Shown piece after piece: positions 1 through 6,067 of a DNA stretch of 13,836 nt. How positions within the stretch are numbered: position 1 is the stretch's first letter; every line of letters starts with the position of its first letter. The translations under genes were made by a program, and so were the position numbers. The stretch covers positions 1,178 through 15,013 of the forward strand of contig DGRV01000054.1 of assembly GCA_002391225.1 (NCBI GenBank), read 5' to 3'. Under the pieces are notes generated by a model, which was given only the letters and a program-made list of their open reading frames with translations, was not told the origin of the DNA and searched no databases. Source of the stretch: Christensenella sp. UBA4379. GTDB taxonomy: Bacteria; Bacillota; Clostridia; Christensenellales; Aristaeellaceae.

Positions 1-324
1 AAATGGCAGCGGCTCGTGGAGGGGTTCGCAGCGCCCGGAAAACTGTCCAGTGGACAGTTTTCAGCGAAGAACGGGCTGGCAGGCCCCGGAAACATCCTCC
101 GCGCTCCGGTGCCTGCCGCTATGACGCCCCGTGTCAACTTCACCGCGCCGGGGGACGACAACCGGACGGAGGTCTGGCGGGTCAACACGGACTTCTCCGG
201 CGCTGAAACCCGGAAAGGCACCCTGCGTCTGCGCTCAGGGCCGGGCACCAAGTACAAAGTGCTGGCGAACTACTGGCCAAAATGCCGGTATCTCAGACAC
301 AGGCAGTCGTACCAGTGCACATAG
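1..324 (+). pseudogene. 3' remnant of a gene with a bacterial SH3-like segment
   Basis: The frame is open at the left edge (it reads KWQRLVEGF from base 1), so any true start is outside the window. The recognisable part is around bases 200-280, reading GTLRLRSGPGTKYKVL, the hallmark of bacterial SH3 (SH3_3) domains found in cell-wall hydrolases and other envelope proteins. An SH3 domain should continue for roughly 30 more residues after this motif. Here the resemblance stops near base 281 and the frame runs for only 14 codons, antisense to the end of the sigma factor gene, to a stop at 322-324. A palindromic repeat (38-62) is embedded in the frame. I read it as a truncated relic rather than a working gene. 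An intact gene with a divergent C-terminus, or an assembly join, cannot be excluded. Confidence 0.45.
38..62. repeat. 11-bp-arm palindromic repeat
   Basis: The arm GAAAACTGTCC (38-48) is followed by a 3-base loop and its exact reverse complement (52-62). No U-tract follows, so it is not a clear terminator. From memory, palindromes of the type CTGTCC-N3-GGACAG are scattered in some gut Clostridia genomes, which would make this a dispersed REP-like unit. That cannot be tested within one window, where I see only this copy. Confidence 0.6.
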
Positions 325-1589
325 GTCTGGCCGTTGATGGTGATCCGCTCGTTTTCGGGCAGGAGGGCGGACCAGTTTTTTCCGTAGCGGTCCAACGCCC
401 AGTCGTCCCGGTTGAAGCGCCGCCACAGGACGGTGCGGCCGTCTCGTCCAAGGTACTGTTCGCTGACCATGCCCTCTTCGTACATCCCCAGGTCCATCAG
501 GCAGACGGTGTCATAGACCTTTCCGTCCAGCGTCAGCTCGCAGCGTCCGGTAAGGTCCATGAAGGGCCCGTCCCCATTGGCGGTGATCTGAGCGCCGGAT
601 CTGACGATCTTCCCCTTCGGCTCCAGGTGAATGGGGCTCCCGCGGTTGTCCTCCCCAAAGCCCCAGCTGTTCATGAACTCGTCCCCGTCCAGGAAGGTGG
701 TCAGCGTCCGGACGCCGTTTTCCATGTGCTCGGCGGAGAGAAAGCGGGTATAGCCGTCCTTCTCCTGGGCGATGAAGGTCCATTCCTCCTGGCCTCCGGT
801 GGAGGCCGCCACCGCTTCCTTCATTGGGTCATTTTCGGCGATGGAGGCCTTGGGCGGGAGCACCCGGGCCCGGATGGCCACGCCGTCCAGCCCGTGCACT
901 TTCGCCGGTCCCAGGACCGACATTTCGTAGGATACGTCCAGCCTCCGGCTGGGCAGGTCGTACATGCCCCAGACCAGCTTTTCACCGAGCTTCGGGACGA
1001 TGAACCAGCCCATCATCTCCTCGCAGACGACGGGGAAGGCGGGCTCGTCCTTCCAGACGATGGCATAATCCGGCAGCCTGTCCGGCAGGGCCGGCTTTTT
1101 TGTTTTGTTCATCTTCTTTCCTCCTTTGGGCGGATCAGGGTACGCGTCACGGAAGCGGCTGCGGGCGGCGTTCATCCGGCTCTTGACCGTGCCTTCGGGA
1201 ATGCCCAGGCGGAGAGAGATCTGCTTTTGAGAGAGCATTTCCCTGTAAAACAGCAGCAGCATCAGCCGGTCTTTTTGGGAAAGTTTCTCCAGCGTCTCTT
1301 CCACCGCCGTGTCCTCCGGCGCATCCTCCGCCCGCTCCGGGAGGGTGTCCGTGAACACCAGGGGACTCTTTGCCCTGGCCCGGCACCAGTCCGCGTATTT
1401 CCGCTTGGCGATGCCGAGGATCCACGGCAGGAAGGCCTCCTGGCTGCGAAGCGACGAAAAGCCCTGGAAGGCCGCCATGTACGTATCCTGCAGGATGTCT
1501 TCTGCGTCCGCCCGACCGCTGACGCGGGCCTTGACCCACCGCTCTACGGCGGTTCTGCTGGACGCGAGCAGCGCTTCAAACTCGTCCAT
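270..1589 (-). CDS. ECF-type sigma-70 factor with a long C-terminal extension
   Basis: The 439-residue product would direct RNA polymerase to ECF-type promoters. Region 2 lies at about residues 10-75 (AEDILQDTY, then a hydrophobic run FLPWILGIAKRKYADW). Region 4 lies at about 95-150, with the helix-turn-helix SQKQISLRLGIPEGTVKSRM at 120-139. ECF factors normally end near residue 160-200; this one continues for about 280 residues with no stop. The extension contains MGWFIVPKLGEKLVWGMYDL and ends near VHWYDC. I recall similar extensions on Clostridia sigma factors but cannot name the domain; a regulatory or sensing role is inference. The start at 1589 is chosen because GGGAGGAAGG sits just upstream; the longer ATG at 1628 lacks one. 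There is no anti-sigma gene next door. The last residues (LCLRYRHFGQ) may come from a recombination join (see findings). Confidence 0.85.
   Translation of the reverse strand: MDEFEALLASSRTAVERWVKARVSGRADAEDILQDTYMAAFQGFSSLRSQEAFLPWILGIAKRKYADWCRARAKSPLVFTDTLPERAEDAPEDTAVEETLEKLSQKDRLMLLLFYREMLSQKQISLRLGIPEGTVKSRMNAARSRFRDAYPDPPKGGKKMNKTKKPALPDRLPDYAIVWKDEPAFPVVCEEMMGWFIVPKLGEKLVWGMYDLPSRRLDVSYEMSVLGPAKVHGLDGVAIRARVLPPKASIAENDPMKEAVAASTGGQEEWTFIAQEKDGYTRFLSAEHMENGVRTLTTFLDGDEFMNSWGFGEDNRGSPIHLEPKGKIVRSGAQITANGDGPFMDLTGRCELTLDGKVYDTVCLMDLGMYEEGMVSEQYLGRDGRTVLWRRFNRDDWALDRYGKNWSALLPENERITINGQTYVHWYDCLCLRYRHFGQ
1110..1127 (-). promoter_or_regulatory. Internal ribosome binding site and ATG inside the sigma gene
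   Basis: Read leftward, AAAGGAGG (1120-1127) is followed by 7 bases and an ATG (1110-1112) in the same frame as the sigma factor, at residue 160. It falls exactly between the end of sigma region 4 and the start of the C-terminal domain. This is as good a ribosome binding site as any in the window. It could let the 280-residue C-terminal domain be made separately, or it may be the leftover of two genes that fused by loss of a stop codon. Confidence 0.6.
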
Positions 1590-1643
1590 CGTCCTTCCTC
1601 CCTTCTGCTGGATGAAACCTACTTCCACCCGTTTTCACCTTGA

Positions 1644-1671
1644 TAGTCGCTTTTCGGGAGGAAAAGGTTCA
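1644..1671 (-). promoter_or_regulatory. Candidate ECF-type promoter for the sigma factor gene
   Basis: Read leftward, TGAACC (1666-1671) is followed by 16 bases and CGACTA (1644-1649). This matches the general ECF pattern of an AAC-containing -35 and a CGTC/CGAC-type -10 (compare Bacillus sigma-M, sigma-X and sigma-Y promoters). It would give a leader of about 45 bases before the ATG at 1589. No good sigma-A promoter is visible in the same gap, so self-activation by the encoded sigma factor is the likely mode of control. Confidence 0.5.
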
Positions 1672-1683
1672 TCCTCCGAAAAG
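1650..1683. repeat. Imperfect inverted repeat over the sigma gene promoter
   Basis: CTTTTCGGGAGGA (1650-1662) and TCCTCCGAAAAG (1672-1683) are reverse complements except for one bulged base. The arms flank the candidate -35 box and the left arm lies in the promoter spacer. No U-tract follows on the appropriate side for either strand, so an operator or a structured spacer fits better than a terminator. Confidence 0.4.
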
Positions 1684-1699
1684 AAAAAATGACGGAGTG

Positions 1700-1734
1700 A
1701 AAAAACAGCCTCGCTTGTAACGGCTCGGCTGTTT
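1700..1734 (-). terminator. Rho-independent terminator of the NAD operon
   Basis: Read leftward, AAACAGCC (1727-1734) pairs with GGCTGTTT (1703-1710), and the second arm runs into six T residues (1700-1705). It begins 43 bases after the pncB stop codon and separates the NAD operon from the sigma factor promoter. Confidence 0.75.
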
Positions 1735-1777
1735 GAATTGATGAATATCGCTTGGCGCGTGTTTCTCCGGCCGGTGC

Positions 1778-2971
1778 TTACTTCTCCCTCCCCAGCCGGA
1801 ACTTCACGGAGCGCTTCAGGTACTCCAGGTATTCTTCGTCGCGGCACATGGCCTTGCCGGGGGAGTCGGAGAGCTTGGCCACCGCGCGGCCGTTGACCGT
1901 CTGCAGCTTGATGACGATGTTCAGGGCCTTTTCGCTGGTATCGTTGGAACAGAAGGTGCCGATGCCGAAGGAGACCTTCGAGCGGTCCTTGAAATGATCG
2001 TAGAGGGCCTGGGCCTTGTCAAAGTTCAGGCTGTCGCTGAACAAAAGGAGCTTCGTTTTCGGGTCCACGCCGTAGCTTTCGTAGTGGCGGATGATCTTTT
2101 CGCCCCACTCATAGGGGTCCCCGCTGTCGTGACGGACGCCGTTAAAGTTGTTGACCATGGCGCGGTTAAAGTCCATGAGGAAAAGGTCGGTGGTGATGGT
2201 ATCGGTCAGGGCGGTGCCGTTGTCGCCGCGGTATTCGTCGTACCAGTCCTCCAGGGCGTAGTGGTTGGTGTAGGCCAGGGGGATGGAGTCGATGCCCTGG
2301 TACATCTGCACGAACTCGTGGGCGTAGGTGCCGATGGGCGTCAGCCCGTACTTCATGGCCAGGTAGACGTTGGAGGTGCCGATGAGGTTGTGCGTCTCCG
2401 CGCTCAGGCGGCGCACCACGACGTCCTCCCACTCCCGGGAAAGGCGGCGGCGGCAGCCGAATTCAGCGAAGGTGAAGGTATATTTGCCGCTCTGGAAGTC
2501 CTGGATCTTCTGGTCCAGCTTTTCCTTGGCCGAGGTGAGGAGGACGTCATAGTCATACTGCATCCGGAAATAGACCTCGTTGACGATCTCCAGGAGGTAA
2601 ATTTCAAACTGCATGGCGGAAAAGAGGGGGCCGCGGACCACGATGCTGAGCTCCCCTTCGTCGCTCAGGCTGGTTTCCACATAGTCCCGGATGGGCCGCC
2701 ACAGGCGCAGGAACTCCACATAGTCGTTTTTGATAAAGCGGATGGAGCGCAGGTAATCCAGCTCTTCCTTCGTGAACTTGAGCAGGCACAGGTGGTCGAT
2801 CTGGGCGTTGATTTCGTCGAACATCTCCCGCGTGAAGGTGACGCCCTCGTTGCGGCAGCGGAAATAGTATTCGCCGCTCAGGTCGGTGTGCTTGTGGAAG
2901 ATCACCTGGTCCATGTTGAACTTGTACAGGTCGGTATCCAGCAGGGAAAATACGATGGGATCAAGCTTCAT
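1778..2971 (-). CDS. pncB: Nicotinate phosphoribosyltransferase
   Basis: Converts nicotinate, PRPP and ATP to nicotinate mononucleotide, the committed step of Preiss-Handler NAD salvage in the cytoplasm. The 397 residues match the length of the E. coli-type enzyme (about 400). Visible family motifs are DTDLYKFNM (13-20), GTSNVYLAMKYGLTPIGTYA (198-217) with His218 at the site autophosphorylated in the family, GVRHDSGDPYEWGEK (278-292), LLFSDSLNFDKA (309-320), FGIGT (335-339) and VAKLSDSPGK (364-373). The ATG at 2971 has GAGGAGG just upstream and overlaps the nadD stop by four bases (ATGA), so translation is probably coupled. It is the last gene of the operon, before a terminator. No domain is missing. 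Confidence 0.96.
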   Translation of the reverse strand: MKLDPIVFSLLDTDLYKFNMDQVIFHKHTDLSGEYYFRCRNEGVTFTREMFDEINAQIDHLCLLKFTKEELDYLRSIRFIKNDYVEFLRLWRPIRDYVETSLSDEGELSIVVRGPLFSAMQFEIYLLEIVNEVYFRMQYDYDVLLTSAKEKLDQKIQDFQSGKYTFTFAEFGCRRRLSREWEDVVVRRLSAETHNLIGTSNVYLAMKYGLTPIGTYAHEFVQMYQGIDSIPLAYTNHYALEDWYDEYRGDNGTALTDTITTDLFLMDFNRAMVNNFNGVRHDSGDPYEWGEKIIRHYESYGVDPKTKLLLFSDSLNFDKAQALYDHFKDRSKVSFGIGTFCSNDTSEKALNIVIKLQTVNGRAVAKLSDSPGKAMCRDEEYLEYLKRSVKFRLGREK

Positions 2972-3573
2972 GACGGTTCCTCCTCTTCTTGAAACAGCAG
3001 CGGCAGGATTTCGCCGGGCACCAGCGCGCCCAGCTCCCGGACCAGTCTGCGCACCTGGGTGGAGGAAACGTTCCGCGTCTCCTCCGGGGAATCCAATACG
3101 GTGATATGGGGCGACAGGGTCTTAAGGTAAGGGTCCTCCTCGATCATGCGCCGACATTCGTCCGCCCCGCGGGTCAGGCAGACGAAGCCGAACTCCTCGG
3201 CGATTTCCCTTACATGGAGCCACCCGCGCTCCAGCTCCGGCAGCTTGTCCGAGCCCAGCAGGAGGGAGGCCTGGATGCCTTCGTCCCGCAGATGGCAGAG
3301 GGTTTCATAGCTCCTGGGCTGGCGGGGCTGGCGCATTTCCCAGTCGGACACCCGCATAAAAGGGCGGGTCTTCGCCGCCGCTTTCAGCATTTGCAGCCGC
3401 ATGGCGTCGCTGTAGGCGAAGTCCTTCCCCTGTTCGTCCCGGATGTAGACCGCTTTGGAGGGGACGAAGACGGCCAGCTCCCGCCCCGTTTGTTGAAGCG
3501 CGAACTCCGCCAGGCCGATATGCGCCGCCGTCGGCGGGTTAAAAGCCCCGAAAAAGGCCAGGGCGCTTTTCAT
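2968..3573 (-). CDS. nadD: Nicotinate-nucleotide adenylyltransferase
   Basis: Adenylates nicotinate mononucleotide with ATP to give nicotinate adenine dinucleotide (NaAD). The 201-residue protein has the nucleotidyltransferase fold motifs: FFGAFNPPTAAHIG (7-20), a T/HxGH-type motif in which the usual glycine before the final histidine is alanine (TAAH, His18), and SSTQVRR (170-176), the ISSTxIR motif. LLGSDKLPEL (105-114) also fits NadD. I chose the ATG at 3573 because GAGG lies nine bases upstream and the codon starts one base after the nadE stop. The ATG three codons earlier (3582) would overlap nadE, and the GAGG would be directly against it. It lies between nadE and pncB, whose start overlaps this stop. 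Confidence 0.93.
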   Translation of the reverse strand: MKSALAFFGAFNPPTAAHIGLAEFALQQTGRELAVFVPSKAVYIRDEQGKDFAYSDAMRLQMLKAAAKTRPFMRVSDWEMRQPRQPRSYETLCHLRDEGIQASLLLGSDKLPELERGWLHVREIAEEFGFVCLTRGADECRRMIEEDPYLKTLSPHITVLDSPEETRNVSSTQVRRLVRELGALVPGEILPLLFQEEEEPS

Positions 3574-3574
3574 C

Positions 3575-4357
3575 TTATTCATCCTCTTTCATGGGGTCCA
3601 GAATCAGGGGCATGCGGCGCTTGTGCATGTTGGCCCTTTCCTTGGCCCGGATCTTTTCGTCCGTTTCCGGGTTTCCGCAGGTACCCAGGCGGATGTATTT
3701 GTGGATGTCCTGATAGGTCAGGCCCAGCCGCTCTTCGTCGCTCTTGCCGGACAGGCCGTCGGTGGGGGTTTTGACCACCAGGTCCCGGGGGAGCTCTTCC
3801 ATCGTCAGGCCGACTTCCACCACCTCCACGCTGGTCAGTTTGCCCAGCACGGAAAAGTCGCAGGAGGTATCCCCGTCCTTGGTGCAGTAGCCTACGGTCG
3901 CCTCGCTCAGGTTCCCGGTGCCGGCCAGACGGGCGCCAATGGCCTGGCCGATGTAGCGCACCGCGGTCATGCGCAGGCGGGGACCGACGTTGATGTCGCT
4001 CTCCCGGCTGTAGGGGATGCTGAATTCTCCCTCTTTGGCGGTGGGGGCGTTCTGGTCGGTCACTTCCCGGAGGGCCCGGTGCATGGCCCCGATGTTGACG
4101 ACCCGTTTGTGGATCTTTAATACTTCGCAGACCTTCTGGCTGTCGGCGATGTCCTTCTGCTCGCCGTCGGGCATCATGACGCCATAGACGTTTTCAGGCC
4201 CCAGGGCCCGGGCGCACAGGGCGGCGGTGACGGTGGAATCCTTCCCGCCGGAAATGCCGATGACGACCTTGGAAAAGCCCTGGGCCTGGGAAAGATTCCT
4301 GATTTCCCGCACCAGACGGTCCCGCACGGCGGGGGCGTCAAAACAATATTCGCTCAT
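3575..4357 (-). CDS. nadE: Ammonia-dependent NAD+ synthetase
   Basis: Amidates NaAD to NAD+ with ATP, the last step of the pathway. The protein has 260 residues and only the synthetase domain. The N-terminal glutaminase (CN-hydrolase) domain of the larger NadE form is absent, so free ammonia is the likely nitrogen donor. Motifs are the PP-loop SGGKDS (36-41), TGNLSEATVGYCTKDGD (147-163), and PTDGL with KSDEE (198-209) in the flexible loop. AGGAGG precedes the ATG at 4357 with good spacing, within the 18-base gap after the pncA-like gene. The stop abuts the nadD start. Confidence 0.95.
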   Translation of the reverse strand: MSEYCFDAPAVRDRLVREIRNLSQAQGFSKVVIGISGGKDSTVTAALCARALGPENVYGVMMPDGEQKDIADSQKVCEVLKIHKRVVNIGAMHRALREVTDQNAPTAKEGEFSIPYSRESDINVGPRLRMTAVRYIGQAIGARLAGTGNLSEATVGYCTKDGDTSCDFSVLGKLTSVEVVEVGLTMEELPRDLVVKTPTDGLSGKSDEERLGLTYQDIHKYIRLGTCGNPETDEKIRAKERANMHKRRMPLILDPMKEDE

Positions 4358-4375
4358 GGTGATTCCTCCTATGAT

Positions 4376-4915
4376 TTACAGGACGCTGACCTGGCAGCTG
4401 CGCATGGTTTCCAGGGCGGCTTCGTGCTTGTCCGGCGTCACGCCCGCGCAGCAGTCCCGGCGCACGGAAAAATCCGTCTCGGGGAAGGCGGCTTTGAGCA
4501 GCAGGGCGTTGGACACCACGCAGATGTCCGTGCACAGGCCGATCAGCTCGATGGCGGCCGGGTCCTCCCCGCCGTTCATCTCCCGCAGGATAGCCGGCAG
4601 GCGGACGCTGCCGAAGGTGGGCTTTTCCACCAGCACGGCGGAATCGCCCAGGGCTTCCCGGATCTCTTCCCGGATGCGCCAGCCCTCCGTATCCCGGATG
4701 CAGTGGCGGACCGGCAGGAACCTGCCCTCCCTGGTGTCCAGATAGTTTTCCTCGTGGGTGTCCAGGGTGGCGATCACGGCCCAGCCGGCTTCCCGACACT
4801 CCCTGATCCGGGCCGCCACGGCGGGCACGATGGCCTGCGCCTCCCTGGTCCCCAGGGAGCCGTCGATAAAATCGTTCTGCATATCCACGACGATCAGAAA
4901 TTTCCGTTGATTCAT
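4376..4915 (-). CDS. pncA: Nicotinamidase / isochorismatase-family hydrolase
   Basis: Deamidates nicotinamide to nicotinate, the entry step of salvage. The 179-residue protein carries the expected catalytic triad, Asp11 (VVDMQNDF), Lys98 (VEKPTFGS) and Cys132 (CTDICVVSNAL), and the metal-ligand set Asp52, His54 and His71. The isochorismatase superfamily includes other amidases, but these metal ligands and the position at the head of an operon with nadE, nadD and pncB make nicotinamidase by far the best reading. GGGAGGG precedes the ATG. It is the first gene after the operon promoter, with a leader of about 25-30 bases and no room for a riboswitch. Confidence 0.92.
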   Translation of the reverse strand: MNQRKFLIVVDMQNDFIDGSLGTREAQAIVPAVAARIRECREAGWAVIATLDTHEENYLDTREGRFLPVRHCIRDTEGWRIREEIREALGDSAVLVEKPTFGSVRLPAILREMNGGEDPAAIELIGLCTDICVVSNALLLKAAFPETDFSVRRDCCAGVTPDKHEAALETMRSCQVSVL

Positions 4916-4948
4916 GTTCAGGCCCTCCCGCGCTGTTTTTCGCGATTT

Positions 4949-4977
4949 ATGATATCACAACCCCCGCCTGATGTCGA
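4949..4977 (-). promoter_or_regulatory. Sigma-A-type promoter of the pncA-nadE-nadD-pncB operon
   Basis: Read leftward, TCGACA (4972-4977) is separated by exactly 17 bases from TATCAT (4949-4954), each one base from consensus. Transcription would start about 25-30 bases before the pncA ATG. Confidence 0.75.
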
Positions 4978-4987
4978 GATAGAAATC

Positions 4988-5007
4988 TTTGCACGACAGC
5001 GTGCAAA
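4988..5007. promoter_or_regulatory. Candidate operator: perfect inverted repeat upstream of the NAD promoter
   Basis: TTTGCACG (4988-4995), a 4-base centre and CGTGCAAA (5000-5007) form a perfect 8-bp-arm inverted repeat ending 10 bases from the NAD operon -35 box. A looser TTGC...GCAA pair follows at about 5020-5035. The repeat lacks a downstream U-tract on either strand, so a regulator site is more likely than a terminator. I cannot say which regulator; an NAD-responsive one is only inferred from the target operon. Confidence 0.45.
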
Positions 5008-5096
5008 AAAATGGGATTTTGCGAATTCTTTGCAAGGTCAGGGAAGGGCAGATCAGGAAAGAACTGGTGTTTTTACATATTATTCTTCCGCTTTTC

Positions 5097-5125
5097 TTTT
5101 CATTTTAAGTGTTTCGTGATATGAT
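5097..5125 (+). promoter_or_regulatory. Sigma-A-type promoter of ylqF
   Basis: TTTTCA (5097-5102), 17 bases, then TATGAT (5120-5125), in an AT-rich stretch about 34 bases before the ylqF start. The -10 box is strong and the -35 box is weak. It diverges from the NAD operon promoter within the same 243-base gap. Confidence 0.6.
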
Positions 5126-5158
5126 GAACGGGAAATCAACGAACAGGGGTCGGTCAGC

Positions 5159-6067
5159 ATGAGTGAAAGCCGTCAGAAAATCAACTGGTATCCGGGCCAT
5201 ATGGCCAAGGCCAAGCGGCAGCTGCAGGAGCAGCTGTCCCGGGCGGACGTGATCGTGGAGCTGTGCGACGCCCGCCTGCCCAGGGCCAGCCGCAACCCGG
5301 ACCTGATCCGTATGATGCGGGACAAGGAGCATATTCTGGTCCTGCAGAAGAGCGACCTGGCCGACGAACAGGAGACGGAGCGCTGGCTTTCGTACTTCCG
5401 CTCCCTGGGGATCACCTGCGCGGCCATCGACGTGAACCGCCAGTACAAGCAGGTGCTCCGCCTGATCACCGCCAAGGCGGAAAAGAAGGTGGCCCAGGCT
5501 CGGGCCCGGGGCATTTCCAAAACGGTGCGGGCCATGGTCGTGGGCGTGCCCAACGTGGGCAAGTCCACCCTGATCAACCGGCTGAACGGCAGCGTGGTCG
5601 CCCGGGTCAGCGACCGGCCCGGCGTCACCCGCTCCGCCCAGTGGGTGAAGGTGACCCCGTATCTGGAGCTGATGGATTCGCCCGGCCTTTTGTGGCCCCG
5701 GCTGGACGATCAGAACGCCGCCGTCCGCCTGAGCTACATCGCCGCCATCCGGGACGACGTGCAGGACGTATACGCCCTGGCGGTCCACCTGTTGGACGAT
5801 ATGATGGAGATGAAGCCGGAGGCCGTCATGGAGCGTTTCCACGTGCAGGACAGCGCCCTTCGGGGGGATTCCCTGATGGAAGCCGTCTGCCGGGGCCGGG
5901 GCTTTTTGCTGAAGGGAAACGAGACGGACACAGAGCGGGGCAGCCGCGTGGTGCTGGATGAGTTCCGGGCCGGAAAGCTCGGCCGCCTCACCCTGGAAAA
6001 AGCGCCGGTGCCCTTTGCGCGGAAGGAGGAGAGCCATGCGGAGCAGCCGTCAGGAACGCCTGAATGA
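5159..6067 (+). CDS. ylqF: Ribosome biogenesis GTPase YlqF/RbgA
   Basis: A cytoplasmic circularly permuted GTPase that helps late assembly of the 50S subunit. The N-terminus INWYPGHMAKAKRQ is diagnostic. The G motifs appear in permuted order: G4 at 63-66 (QKSD), G5 around 85-90, G1 GVPNVGKST (129-137), the G2 region RPGVTRSAQWVKV, and G3 DSPG (173-176) followed by LLWPRL. The 302-residue length is close to the roughly 280 usual for the family. The G4 motif is NKxD in Bacillus RbgA and most relatives; here Asn is Gln63. The tail after LGRLTLEKAP is short and poorly conserved. The ribosome binding site is weak (AGGGG, nine bases upstream). The 3' end overlaps rnhB by 32 bases, so the two are co-transcribed. 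Confidence 0.94.
   Translation: MSESRQKINWYPGHMAKAKRQLQEQLSRADVIVELCDARLPRASRNPDLIRMMRDKEHILVLQKSDLADEQETERWLSYFRSLGITCAAIDVNRQYKQVLRLITAKAEKKVAQARARGISKTVRAMVVGVPNVGKSTLINRLNGSVVARVSDRPGVTRSAQWVKVTPYLELMDSPGLLWPRLDDQNAAVRLSYIAAIRDDVQDVYALAVHLLDDMMEMKPEAVMERFHVQDSALRGDSLMEAVCRGRGFLLKGNETDTERGSRVVLDEFRAGKLGRLTLEKAPVPFARKEESHAEQPSGTPE

Noticed and set aside
282..1643. Long rightward open frame (453 codons) opposite the sigma factor gene
   Set aside because: It mirrors the sigma gene almost exactly, its product is low in family-like motifs, and the leftward frame has clear sigma regions 2 and 4 with a good ribosome binding site. Long antisense frames are expected at this GC content.
1994..2992. 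Rightward open frame (332 codons) opposite pncB
   Set aside because: Val/His/Gln-rich translation typical of an antisense shadow, while the opposite strand encodes an unmistakable pncB.
4916..4948. A riboswitch in the leader of the NAD operon
   Set aside because: The promoter at 4949-4977 leaves a leader of only about 25-30 bases, too short for a known NAD riboswitch.
4988..5007. The TTTGCACG inverted repeat as a transcription terminator
   Set aside because: Neither strand has a T-tract after the second arm, and it lies between divergent promoters rather than after a gene.
5105..6037. Leftward open frame (310 codons) opposite ylqF
   Set aside because: It covers the ylqF promoter and coding region and has no recognisable motifs; a shadow of ylqF.
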